NCBI GenBank assembly: GCA_005883295.1
Contig: VAWV01000053.1
Location: forward strand, 1 to 13,091
Direction: 5' to 3'
From: Actinomycetota bacterium
GTDB lineage: Bacteria; Actinomycetota; Thermoleophilia; Solirubrobacterales; Thermoleophilaceae
Length of the DNA stretch: 13,091 bases
The position numbers and the translations under genes are program-made. The notes under the pieces were generated by a model. It saw nothing but the letters and a program-made list of their open reading frames with translations. It searched no databases and was not told the origin of the DNA. Shown here one piece after another: positions 6,982 through 13,091 of the stretch (positions are counted from its first letter, which is position 1; the number at the start of each line of letters is the position of its first letter).

Positions 6982-7905
6982 ATGACCGCCGTAAGCCGTC
7001 TCCTGACCGGATCGCCCACCGACGTGCAGGCTCGCCGGCCCGCCGTCCACGTGAGCCTGTCGCGCGTCGGCGTGACCGGCGTGCGCAAGGTCGTGCGCAT
7101 CCGGGCCAACGGCAGCGAGCAGCTCTTCTACGCCGAGCTCGATTGCTTCGTGGACCTCGGACCGAAGCAGAAGGGCGCGCACATGTCGCGCTTCGAGGAG
7201 GTCATCAACGAGGCGATCGGCCAGGTGGTCCTCAGCGAGTCCCCGTTTCGCGCGGAGACCCTCGCCCAGCACATCGCCGAGCTCGTGCGCGCCCGCCAGG
7301 GCGCCGAGCGCGCCGAGGTGACGATCGCCGCGCGCTACCCCGAGCACAAGCCCGCGCCCGTCTCAGGCGTGCAGACGCAGGAGATCTACACGCTGCACGG
7401 CCGCGCCGTCGCCTGCGATCGGGCGCGTGCGCGCCTGTCCGAGGACGGGTTCGACGGCGCGGAGGTGGAGCGCATCCTGCGCCTCGTCCCCGTGGCCACG
7501 CACAACCAGCGCGGCATCGGGACGCTGCACGTGGGCTGCGTGGAGGGCTGCAATGCGGAGATCGAGGCCGCCACGCTGCTGCGGATCGTCGAGTCCTCGA
7601 TGAGCTCGGAGATCTACGAGCTGATGAAGCGGTCCGACGAGGCCGAGGTCGTGGAGAAGGCGCACCGCCGTCCGCGCTTCGTCGAGGACTGCGTGCGGGA
7701 GATGATCCGCATGGCGGTCGAGGAGTTCGAGTCGCTCGACAACGATGTGTTCCTCTGCGCCCGCCAGCGCAACCTGGAGACGATCCACCAGCACGACGTG
7801 GTGGCCGAGCGCCACGGCATGCTCGGGGACCTCGCCCGCGAGGTGGCCGGCGAGGCGGGGCCCGCACGGCACGTGACCGTGCGGGAGTGGCTCGACGGCG
7901 CCTAG
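6982..7905 (+). CDS. mptA: GTP cyclohydrolase, MptA/FolE2 (type IB) family, CPC motif missing
   Basis: A 307-residue protein. The family forms pterin precursors from GTP: FolE2 makes 7,8-dihydroneopterin triphosphate for folate, and archaeal MptA makes its 2',3'-cyclic phosphate. Landmarks are DVQARRPAVHVSLSRVGVTG at the start, KGAHMSRFEEVINEAIG, SGVQTQEIYTLHGRAVA, VATHNQRGIGTLHVG with the metal-binding His174, and the C-terminal MSSEIYELMKRSDE and NLETIH blocks. THNQRG, SSEIYELMKRSDE and the overall layout favour MptA. The family normally has a Cys-Pro-Cys motif upstream of HNQR, whose second Cys binds the catalytic metal. Here GRAVA runs straight into Cys145-Asp-Arg, and no CPC occurs anywhere in the protein. 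About 20-30 residues may be gone, in frame. Activity is therefore doubtful. ATG 6982 is chosen because the upstream open frame has no family match. Confidence 0.85.
   Translation: MTAVSRLLTGSPTDVQARRPAVHVSLSRVGVTGVRKVVRIRANGSEQLFYAELDCFVDLGPKQKGAHMSRFEEVINEAIGQVVLSESPFRAETLAQHIAELVRARQGAERAEVTIAARYPEHKPAPVSGVQTQEIYTLHGRAVACDRARARLSEDGFDGAEVERILRLVPVATHNQRGIGTLHVGCVEGCNAEIEAATLLRIVESSMSSEIYELMKRSDEAEVVEKAHRRPRFVEDCVREMIRMAVEEFESLDNDVFLCARQRNLETIHQHDVVAERHGMLGDLAREVAGEAGPARHVTVREWLDGA
7861..7885 (+). other. 9-bp perfect inverted repeat at the 3' end of the GTP cyclohydrolase gene
   Basis: CCCGCACGG (7861-7869) pairs with CCGTGCGGG (7877-7885) around CACGTGA, 20 nt before the end of the gene. 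There is no T-tract. It encodes a well-conserved tail region, so it may be a coincidence of codon choice or a weak terminator embedded in the coding end. Confidence 0.3.
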
Positions 7906-7999
7906 CACGTAGGCCCGCGTGTGCCCCGCCGAGGGGCGATTGGTCCAGGCAGTCCGGCTCCGGCTTCAGCGCCTCTCGCGCCCGCCGATCACCTCACAC

Positions 8000-8449
8000 A
8001 TGGAACATTCGACCTCCCAACTCGGGCTCTCGGAAGACGCTGCCATCGTCCTTGCCCTTGCCGACACCGCCGTTCCCTTCGCCGTCTCCCCCGAGGACGA
8101 GGCGGAGCGGTGGGTCCGCGTTCTGCGCCTGCACGGCATCGTCGGAACGGCGCTTCAGTCGCTGGGCGTGGGTGAGGCGCCGCTCGAGACCGCCGCGCAG
8201 CCCGCGTCGGTCCGGCTGCTGCGCCGCCGCCCGCTCGGCGAGGACGTGGTCCAGATGGTCACCGACGAAGCACGCAACTTCGCGCTGGCCCGGTCCGCCT
8301 CCGCGGTTGCGACGGTCGACGTCCTGTTCGCGCTGTTCGTCGTGTACGGGAAGCCCTTCGACCGCGCGCTCTACGTCCGCGGGACCACCCGCGAGGAGCT
8401 GATCGAACGGCTCCCCGCCGAAGTGCAGGCCGCGGTAGCCGCCGACTAG
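8000..8449 (+). CDS. Clp_N-like protein of unknown function
   Basis: A 149-residue protein from ATG 8000. A GTG at 7919 would add 27 Arg-rich residues. Neither start has a ribosome site. Two stretches resemble the repeat of the Clp ATPase N-terminal domain. WVRVLRLHGIVGTALQSLGV corresponds to the usual 'LLxALLxxxGVAARVLxxLGV'. AVATVDVLFALFVVYGKPFD, followed by a Leu-rich end, corresponds to the second repeat. There is no AAA+ domain. Stand-alone Clp_N proteins are thought to bind substrates or Clp partners, but nothing here shows which. The gene is convergent with pgsA, and the two stop codons share the bases CTAG. Confidence 0.6.
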   Translation: MEHSTSQLGLSEDAAIVLALADTAVPFAVSPEDEAERWVRVLRLHGIVGTALQSLGVGEAPLETAAQPASVRLLRRRPLGEDVVQMVTDEARNFALARSASAVATVDVLFALFVVYGKPFDRALYVRGTTREELIERLPAEVQAAVAAD

Positions 8450-9018
8450 CCGCGCTCCGCAGCGCGGAAGGTGACGCGCTCCCGGGCCTCCTCGATCCGG
8501 CGCCGGAAGTTGAGGAAGTAGTCGGCCCCGGACGCGAGCGTGATCACCACCGCCAGGTATACCAGGATCTGCACCCACGCCTGGCCGGGGTGGTGCGCGG
8601 CGATCAGCGCGAGGATCGCCGCGACCTGCGTGATGGTCTTCGCCTTCCCCAGACGGCTCGCCGGGATCACCACCCCCTGCACGCCAGCGGCAACGCGCAG
8701 CCCGCTCACCGCGAACTCGCGGGCGATGATCACCATGGCCACCCAGGCGTCCACCCGTCCGAGGCTCACGAGCGAGATCAGCGCCGCCGCCACCAGCAGC
8801 TTGTCGGCGATCGGGTCCATCACCTTGCCGAACGTCGTGACGCTCCGCCGCGAGCGGGCGAGGTAGCCGTCGACTGTGTCGGTGACGGCGGCCAGCGCGA
8901 AGACCCCCGCTGCGATCCACGACCCGTTCGGAGCCGCTTGGAGCAGCACCGCGACCAGCACGGGGACCAGCAGGATGCGCACCAGGGTCAGCGCGTTCGG
9001 CACGTTGAGCGGGAACAT
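8446..9018 (-). CDS. pgsA: CDP-diacylglycerol-glycerol-3-phosphate 3-phosphatidyltransferase
   Basis: A 190-residue membrane enzyme that condenses CDP-diacylglycerol with glycerol 3-phosphate, the committed step to phosphatidylglycerol. The N-terminus NVPNALTLVRILLVPVLVAV is characteristic of PgsA. The full CDP-alcohol phosphatidyltransferase signature is present: Asp47, Asp50-Gly51, Ala54-Arg55, Gly64, Asp68 and Asp72 (DTVDGYLAR, then GKVMDPIAD). DKLLVAAALISLV and IIAREFAVSGLRV match PgsA rather than other members. About five or six membrane helices follow. ATG 9018 is chosen; a longer frame upstream lies over the DUF3817 gene and has no PgsA features. It follows DUF3817 by 5 bp, so the two are very likely co-transcribed. 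Confidence 0.92.
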   Translation of the reverse strand: MFPLNVPNALTLVRILLVPVLVAVLLQAAPNGSWIAAGVFALAAVTDTVDGYLARSRRSVTTFGKVMDPIADKLLVAAALISLVSLGRVDAWVAMVIIAREFAVSGLRVAAGVQGVVIPASRLGKAKTITQVAAILALIAAHHPGQAWVQILVYLAVVITLASGADYFLNFRRRIEEARERVTFRAAERG

Positions 9019-9023
9019 CGGTT

Positions 9024-9302
9024 TCAGGCTACCCGGCGCCGGCGCGCCGAGAGCTCGATCGCGATCAGCGCTCCGACGGGTCCCAGCGGCGAGACCGTGG
9101 CCGCGAGCACGGGCCACGGAAACACCCGTCGCATGCAGCCGACGAGCACCGCGGCGCACAGGAACAGCCAGCCGATCCCGTGGCACCAGCCGAGCACGAG
9201 CTGCGCCCGATCGCCCAGGCCGCCGATCCACACGACGAGCAGGGCGCTGAACACGCACGACTCGAGCGCCGAGTACAGCCGTACGCCCTGGAAGTAGCTC
9301 AC
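9024..9302 (-). CDS. DUF3817 small integral membrane protein
   Basis: A 92-residue protein starting at a GTG that overlaps the upstream gene's TGA (GTGA). It has three hydrophobic segments: SALESCVFSALLVVWIG, a GWCHGIGWLFLCAAVLVG stretch, and VLAATVSPLGPVGALIAIE, with RRVFPW before the last. The SALES opening, GWxHGIGW block and ATVSPLGP block are hallmarks of DUF3817, common in actinobacteria. The function is unknown. The basic tail RRRR would be cytoplasmic. It lies between the disrupted TVP38 gene and pgsA, so it may still be expressed from the LOG/TVP38 transcript. Confidence 0.8.
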   Translation of the reverse strand: MSYFQGVRLYSALESCVFSALLVVWIGGLGDRAQLVLGWCHGIGWLFLCAAVLVGCMRRVFPWPVLAATVSPLGPVGALIAIELSARRRRVA

Positions 9303-9924
9303 GCGCTCGTCCGTCGCCGCTCGGCCGCGATCTGGCCGCGAGCGAGGAGCGCGCCGATCACGGCCATGACCACCCCGATCGAGATCGCCACGATGGCCTC
9401 GGCGGAGCCGATGTTCGAGATGCTCCCGCCGACCGCCGCATACGCGAACGTGCGGGGTGCGAAGCCCAGGCCCGTGCCGGCGAACATGTGGCGGGCGCGC
9501 AGTCGCGACAGCCCGGCCGCGTAGTTGAGGGAGTTGAAGGGAAGGGCGGGGATCAGCCGCAGGTAGAGGACGGCCCAGAAGCCGCGCCCGCGAGGTGCCG
9601 GCCGATCAGCAGGTGGACCGTGGCCGAGCAGGCAACGACGACCACGCCCACGGCGGTCCCCTCTGCGGTACCGAACACGAGGCCCGCCGCGCCAGCGAGG
9701 ACCGGGATCGGGACGAATACGCAGTTCAGCGCGACCCCCGCTGCGATGAAGATGATCGGGCCGAACACACCGAGCCCGTCCGCCCAGTGCTCGAGGCGCT
9801 TGGCCGACGGGCTGAGGCCGGTCAGGCGCACCACGGCGAAGATCGCCGCCAGGAGCGCGGCGGCCAGCCCTACGCGTAGTAGGGCGCGCCTTCGGAGGCG
9901 GCGTACTTCGTCATCGGGGGGCAC
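9299..9924 (-). pseudogene. TVP38/TMEM64 (DedA-like) membrane protein gene broken by internal deletion and frameshift
   Basis: Two frames together make one TVP38 protein. The 5' part runs from GTG 9924 (or 9966) to a TGA at 9553. It has a basic N-terminus, a membrane segment, and GVALNCVFVPIPVLAGAAGL, then GLVFGT and HLLIGRHLAG. The next residues (ASGPSSTCG) are out of family. The alternate frame resumes near 9590 with RGFWAVLYL, LRLIPALPFNSLNYAAGLS and FAPRTFAYAAVGGS, the conserved second half, ending at TGA 9299. In intact members about 20-30 residues separate IGRHL from the GFWA block, so bases were lost as well as frame. The 5' fragment alone lacks the core motif. Relatives are lipid scramblase-like membrane proteins. 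TACGCT 6 nt before GTG 9924 suggests a leaderless start. A sequencing or assembly deletion is the main alternative to true decay. Confidence 0.75.
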
Positions 9925-9955
9925 GCGTCCAGCGTAAACCGCCGCCGGGCCGCGA

Positions 9956-10666
9956 TCACGCCGCAAGGCCCTGGCGCTCGGCGCCCGAGCAGATCACATC
10001 GACCACCTCTCGCGGGTCATCGGTGACCTGCATCAGGTCGAGGTCGCCCGGTCCGACCTTCGCGTCTTTCAGCATCCGCTCACGCATCCAGTCGAGCATC
10101 CCTCCCCACCAGTCGCTCCCCACGAGGAGGACCGGGAAGTGCCTGACCTTGCCCGTCTGGATGAGGACCAGGGCCTCGAATAGCTCGTCCAGCGTGCCGA
10201 AGCCGCCCGGGAAGACGACGAACCCGACGGCGTAGCGGACGAACATCACCTTCCGCGTGAAGAAGTAGTGGAAATCCAGCCGCAGGTCGGCGTACTCGTT
10301 GGCGCGCTGCTCGAAGGGGAGCTCGATGTTGAGCCCGACCGAGCGAGCACCGGCCTCGCGAGCACCGCGGTTGGCGGCCTCCATCAGTCCGGGTCCGCCG
10401 CCGGTGATGACCGCGTAGCCGGCTTCGCCCAGGAGCCTTGCCGTCTCGCGCGCCAGCTCGTAGTCGGGATCGCCGGGCGGGGTGCGGGCGGAGCCGAAGA
10501 TCGAGACCGCCGGGCAGATGTCCCTCAGCGCCTCGAAGCCTCTCTCGAGCTCTGTGTGGGCGCGCTCCGCGCGCGCCGCGTCGGAGTGGAGCGAGACGAT
10601 GAGCGGCGACTCGGCGCCGAGGAGCTCCTCGTCTGGGGTGGCGGGCCTGCGGGGTTCGGACGGCAC
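9956..10666 (-). CDS. LOG family protein (TIGR00730-type Rossmann-fold nucleotide phosphoribohydrolase)
   Basis: A 236-residue protein. The family hallmarks are GGGPGLMEAANRGA (89-102) and PGGFGTLDELFE (153-164). The first holds the catalytic Glu/Arg region and the second the PGGxGTxxE phosphate-binding motif. IFGSAR at 56-61 starts the Rossmann fold. LOG proteins split nucleoside 5'-monophosphates, such as cytokinin nucleotides or AMP, into base and ribose 5-phosphate. The bacterial substrate cannot be told from sequence. The first 50 residues are a variable extension. GTG 10666 has no ribosome site, but TATGGT lies 6 nt upstream, so a leaderless mRNA is likely. Alternatively it could be read through from the tRNA gene 36 bp upstream on the same strand. 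Confidence 0.88.
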   Translation of the reverse strand: MPSEPRRPATPDEELLGAESPLIVSLHSDAARAERAHTELERGFEALRDICPAVSIFGSARTPPGDPDYELARETARLLGEAGYAVITGGGPGLMEAANRGAREAGARSVGLNIELPFEQRANEYADLRLDFHYFFTRKVMFVRYAVGFVVFPGGFGTLDELFEALVLIQTGKVRHFPVLLVGSDWWGGMLDWMRERMLKDAKVGPGDLDLMQVTDDPREVVDVICSGAERQGLAA

Positions 10667-10672
10667 GCCCGC

Positions 10673-10678
10673 ACCATA
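10673..10678 (-). promoter_or_regulatory. Possible -10 box (TATGGT) for a leaderless LOG transcript
   Basis: TATGGT is followed by 6 nt and then GTG 10666, so a start 7 nt downstream falls on the first base of the codon. No matching -35 box is visible. Confidence 0.4.
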
Positions 10679-10702
10679 GGTCCGATGCCGGCAGACCTTG
10701 GA

Positions 10703-10776
10703 AGCCGACGGAGGGATTCGAACCCTCGACCCCCGCTTTACGAGAGCGGTGCTCTGGCCAACTGAGCTACGTCGGC
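10703..10776 (-). tRNA. trnT: tRNA-Thr (anticodon CGT)
   Basis: All arms pair on the minus strand. The acceptor is GCCGACG with CGTCGGC, the D-stem GCTC with GAGC, and the anticodon stem CCGCT with AGCGG around loop CTCGTAA. The T-stem is GAGGG with CCCTC around TTCGAAT. Anticodon CGT (10742-10740) reads ACG, a threonine codon frequent in GC-rich genomes. The variable loop is short and the discriminator is T. The 3' CCA is not encoded. Confidence 0.95.
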
Positions 10777-10854
10777 GCGACTCGCGCGGAGTCTAGTCCC
10801 GCCTATCGGCCGCTTGGTGGGGCGAGCCCGTGGCCTCCGCGCGCTTCCCCGAGC

Positions 10855-11205
10855 GTGCTCCGCTCGAGGTTCGCCCGACTCCCGTCGCAGCGCGCGGCGC
10901 CGAATACCATGGTGCTCGAGGCGATCAGGTTCAGATCGCGCCTGCTCGGGCTCGCGTTCCTAGAGGCGAGCGATCTGCCGCGCAGTCACGCGCTCCTGCT
11001 GCCGCGGTGCGCGTCCATTCACACGTTCGGGATGCGCTTTCCGATCGACGTGGCCTTCGTGGACCACGACGGCCTCGTCCTGCGAGTGATCCGCGACCTG
11101 CCGCCGCGGCGCTTTCGCAGGTGCCGCGGTGCGGCTGCATGTCTCGAGGCGCACACCGGCGAGCTGTCCCGGTTCCTCAGGCGGCCGATCCCACCAGGCG
11201 GCTGA
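10855..11205 (+). CDS. DUF192 family protein
   Basis: A 116-residue protein. RSRLLGLAF, then LLLPRCASIHTFGMRFPIDV and AFVDHDGLVLRVIRDLPPRR, are the core of DUF192, a small beta-rich domain of unknown function. The His-Thr-x-Gly-Met motif is the most conserved part. The family often has a signal peptide, but none is present here, so this copy is probably cytoplasmic. GTG 10855 is preferred because RFARLP just before the core is common in actinobacterial relatives; ATG 10909 is an alternative. No clear ribosome site is seen. Its 3' end overlaps the convergent holB by 29 bp. Confidence 0.8.
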   Translation: MLRSRFARLPSQRAAPNTMVLEAIRFRSRLLGLAFLEASDLPRSHALLLPRCASIHTFGMRFPIDVAFVDHDGLVLRVIRDLPPRRFRRCRGAAACLEAHTGELSRFLRRPIPPGG

Positions 11206-12322
11206 GCCTGAGTGAGAGCGCGGTGAGCGCGAGCTCCTCGGTCACGTTCAGCTCGAGCGACAACCGCGCGTCCTCACAGCGCTCGACGGCCTCGCGCAGC
11301 CGGCGCGCGTCCCTGCCGCGCGCCATCCCCGCCAGTTCGGGGGAGCGGTCGATGGCCAGCACCGCGGCCTCGGCGCCCTCCTCGACGCACACGAGGTCCC
11401 GAAACGTGAGCGCCGCGAGCTCGAGCCCGAGGTCGAGCACCTCCGTGCGTGCCCGCCGGCCGTCGCGCTTGGCGGCCTCGTCGAACTCGCGCTCGAGGGC
11501 GCTCCGGTCGCGCCCGCGCGGCTCGAGCTCCAGCCGATCGCGGGCGGCCTGCGCGACGTCTTCCTCGGCCGCCCCGCGCCGCGCGTCGGCGCGGGTCAGA
11601 AGTGGTGCCCAGGACTCGCCCTCACGGGGATCCCGGGCCTCGCCGGCAAGGGCGTCGCGGACGAGGCGCTCCACATCGGCGCGCAGGCCATTGCCGTCGT
11701 CGGACGCCAGGTACCGCGCCCGCGTGAGGTTGCCGAGTGCGAGCCGCGCACACGCGCACGCCCGCGTGGACTCCACGCCCTCGCCCTCGAGGATGGCGGC
11801 GATGCGGTCGGCGGGCAACGGGTCGAACCGGACCAGCTGGCACCGGGAGACGACGGTCTCCAGCATCTGACCGAGCGCGTCCGTCAGGAGAATCAGGTGC
11901 ACGTAGGCGGCAGGCTCCTCCAGCGTCTTGAGCAGCCGGTTGGCCACCTCGTCGTTCATCGTGTCGGCGCGCTCGAGCACGAACACCCGGCGCGCAGCCT
12001 CGAACGGTGTGCGCGAGGCCGCGGCCACCACGGGCTCGTCGACGTCGCTCACGCGCATGACGTGGGCGCCGGTCGGCCTGACCCAGGTCAGGTCGGGGTG
12101 CGTTCCGGCGCGGACCCGCGCTCGCGCGCCCTCGGGGTCCGGTTCGCGCTCGCTCAGCAGCTCGGCCGCAAGCGCCCGCGCTGCGGTTCGCTTGCCGGTG
12201 CCCGGCGGCCCGTGGAACAGGTAGGCGTGCGACGGTGACCCGGACGCGAGCGCGGCGCCCAGGACCATCCGCGCATGGGGGTGGTCCTCCGTGCCCTCGA
12301 GCACCAGCGCGGGCTCGGTCAT
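11177..12322 (-). CDS. holB: DNA polymerase III delta' subunit (clamp loader)
   Basis: A 381-residue AAA+ clamp-loader subunit that helps open the sliding clamp. HAYLFHGPPGTGKRTAARAL holds the P-loop (38-46), VFVLERAD (113-120) occupies the Walker B position, and LLKTLEEP (130-137) and SRC (159-161, the sensor motif of delta'/gamma subunits) follow. The usual Cys4 zinc module after the P-loop is absent; PDPEGARARVRAGTHPDL takes its place without cysteines. The C-terminal third is charged and variable, with a helical collar expected. The start ATG overlaps the tmk stop (ATGA), so the two are co-translated, a common actinobacterial pair. The 3' end overlaps DUF192 by 29 bp. Confidence 0.9.
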   Translation of the reverse strand: MTEPALVLEGTEDHPHARMVLGAALASGSPSHAYLFHGPPGTGKRTAARALAAELLSEREPDPEGARARVRAGTHPDLTWVRPTGAHVMRVSDVDEPVVAAASRTPFEAARRVFVLERADTMNDEVANRLLKTLEEPAAYVHLILLTDALGQMLETVVSRCQLVRFDPLPADRIAAILEGEGVESTRACACARLALGNLTRARYLASDDGNGLRADVERLVRDALAGEARDPREGESWAPLLTRADARRGAAEEDVAQAARDRLELEPRGRDRSALEREFDEAAKRDGRRARTEVLDLGLELAALTFRDLVCVEEGAEAAVLAIDRSPELAGMARGRDARRLREAVERCEDARLSLELNVTEELALTALSLRLSRLVGSAA

Positions 12323-12927
12323 ACGGCGGCGGCCCGGGCGGCGCCGACGAGCGCGAGCACCTCGGCGTGGACCGCATCCGGGGGCAGGCTTCCATCGACC
12401 CTGCGGAAACGACTCGGCTCGGCCTCGACCAGCCGCTCGTAGGCGTCGCGGACGCGCTCCTGGAGCAGGAGCCCCTCGTCCTCGAAGCGGTCGGCCTCAC
12501 CGCTGCGCCGGGCGGCGTCGGCAGGGTCGACCGCGAGGTAGATCGTGAGGTCCGGCACCAGCCCCTCGGTGGCCCAGCGGTTCATCTCGAGCACCTCCTC
12601 GACCCCGAGTCCCCGCGCATCCCCCTGGTACGCCAGCGAGGAGTCGAGGAACCGATCGGACACCACCACGCGCCCGGCCTCGAGCGCCGGCCGGATCACC
12701 TGCCGGCAGAGCTCCGCGCGCGCGGCCGCGAACAGGAGCGCCTCCGCGTGGGGGCCGATCTCCGTCTGCGGGTCCTTGATCACGTCGCGCACGCGCTCCC
12801 CCAGCGGCGTCCCGCCCGGTTCGCGGACGGGCACGGCCTCGGACCCCAGCGCATCCACCAGCATCCGCGCCTGCGTCGTCTTGCCGGAGCGGTCGATGCC
12901 CTCGAAGCTCACGAACACGCCGGCCAC
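12319..12927 (-). CDS. tmk: Thymidylate kinase
   Basis: A 202-residue enzyme that phosphorylates dTMP to dTDP. FVSFEGIDRSGKTTQ is the P-loop, REPGGTPLGERVRD contains the DR(E/P) substrate region, and SDRFLDSSLAYQG is the TMP-binding block. EALLFAAARAEL and VPDLTIYLAVDP are also typical. GTG 12927 is chosen: TACCGT lies 7 nt upstream, which fits a leaderless start. GTG 12918, right before FVSFEG, is possible too. ATG 12987 would add 20 unconserved residues and leave only 8 bp before the divergent epimerase gene. It is first in an operon with holB. Confidence 0.92.
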   Translation of the reverse strand: MAGVFVSFEGIDRSGKTTQARMLVDALGSEAVPVREPGGTPLGERVRDVIKDPQTEIGPHAEALLFAAARAELCRQVIRPALEAGRVVVSDRFLDSSLAYQGDARGLGVEEVLEMNRWATEGLVPDLTIYLAVDPADAARRSGEADRFEDEGLLLQERVRDAYERLVEAEPSRFRRVDGSLPPDAVHAEVLALVGAARAAAV

Positions 12928-12934
12928 CCGGCCG

Positions 12935-12940
12935 ACGGTA
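12935..12940 (-). promoter_or_regulatory. Possible -10 box (TACCGT) for tmk-holB
   Basis: TACCGT, then 7 nt, then GTG 12927 on the minus strand. The spacing fits a leaderless mRNA. No clear -35 box is seen. Confidence 0.35.
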
Positions 12941-12981
12941 CCAGGGGTCGAGGCGGCCTCGGCCGAGGGTCGCGCGTCATC

Positions 12982-12987
12982 TAGCAT
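12982..12987 (+). promoter_or_regulatory. Possible -10 box (TAGCAT) for the epimerase gene
   Basis: TAGCAT, then 8 nt, then ATG 12996. This is divergent from the tmk box, within the 68-bp gap between the two start codons. Confidence 0.35.
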
Positions 12988-12995
12988 CGCCCGCC

Positions 12996-13091
12996 ATGCG
13001 AGCGCTGGTGACCGGAGGCGCCGGGTTCATCGGGTCCAATCTCGTGGACGGCCTCGTCGCCCGCGACCACGAGGTGACCGTGCTCGACGAC
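12996..13091 (+). CDS. NAD-dependent epimerase/dehydratase, N-terminal fragment
   Basis: Only 32 residues are present before the window edge. LVTGGAGFIGSNLVDGL holds the GxxGxxG dinucleotide-binding motif of extended short-chain dehydrogenases, and EVTVLDD ends the second strand with the acidic residues that bind the ribose of NAD. UDP-glucose 4-epimerase and dTDP-glucose 4,6-dehydratase both begin this way, so the substrate cannot be assigned. It starts 68 bp from the divergent tmk start. Confidence 0.85.
   Translation, partial: MRALVTGGAGFIGSNLVDGLVARDHEVTVLDD

Noticed and set aside
7143..8402. 419-residue plus-strand open frame overlapping the GTP cyclohydrolase and Clp_N-like genes
   Set aside because: Arg/Pro/Ala-rich out-of-frame translation; the two recognised genes lie in other frames with clear family motifs.
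7994..8920. 308-residue minus-strand open frame opposite the Clp_N-like gene and over pgsA
   Set aside because: Gly/Arg-rich sequence without motifs; pgsA has its full catalytic signature in the other frame.
10268..10765. Long plus-strand open frame across the LOG gene and tRNA, ending RRRDSNPRPPLYESGALAN
   Set aside because: The tail is the translation of the complement of a tRNA gene, a well-known artefact, and the rest is antisense to a clear LOG protein.
10777..10854. Possible promoter between the tRNA and DUF192
   Set aside because: TATCGG at the start of this gap does not fit TAN3T, and no start codon lies at a suitable distance; nothing else is supported.

Overview
The window is GC-rich and densely coded, with GTG starts, 4-bp start/stop overlaps and few clear Shine-Dalgarno sites. 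Gene content (DUF4331 'SHREAP' protein, primary sigma factor, archaeal-type MptA GTP cyclohydrolase, Clp_N-like protein beside pgsA, DUF3817, LOG, DUF192) suggests an actinomycetote, probably class Thermoleophilia. The class assignment is inference from gene content only.

Layout. 1-449 (-): a PD-(D/E)XK endonuclease of the group I intron-associated type, cut by the window edge. 597-5656 (+): a tight set of DUF4331 secreted protein, a strong hairpin, membrane-anchored TPR protein, NicO-type nickel/cobalt transporter, Fur-family regulator and a cupin-derived protein. 5657-6802 (-): primary sigma factor RpoD/SigA. 6982-7905 (+): MptA/FolE2-type GTP cyclohydrolase. 8000-8449 (+): Clp_N-like protein. 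8446-10776 (-): tRNA-Thr(CGT), then LOG protein, a broken TVP38/DedA-like membrane gene, DUF3817 and pgsA. 10855-11205 (+): DUF192. 11177-12927 (-): tmk and holB, overlapping by 4 bp. 12996 to the right edge (+): an NAD-dependent epimerase start.

How the parts may work together. The DUF4331-TPR-NicO-Fur run looks like a cell-envelope metal-handling unit with its own regulator. The transporter has a histidine as its predicted mature N-terminus and a His-rich cytoplasmic loop, while the Fur-type protein lacks the usual sensing histidines. tmk/holB and pgsA are ordinary replication and lipid housekeeping genes.

Most notable. Three genes within about 4.3 kb each appear to have lost an internal piece at their conserved core. 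The cupin protein jumps from its first metal-binding histidines straight to the end of the barrel. The GTP cyclohydrolase lacks the CPC motif. The TVP38 gene has lost a segment and changed frame. This is either real decay or repeated small deletions in the sequence or assembly, and read mapping would separate these. A second recurring pattern is a TAN3T hexamer 6-8 nt (once 11 nt) before the start codon of several genes, as expected for leaderless transcripts. I found no CRISPR array, insertion sequence or phage, and no gene-free stretch over 300 bases.
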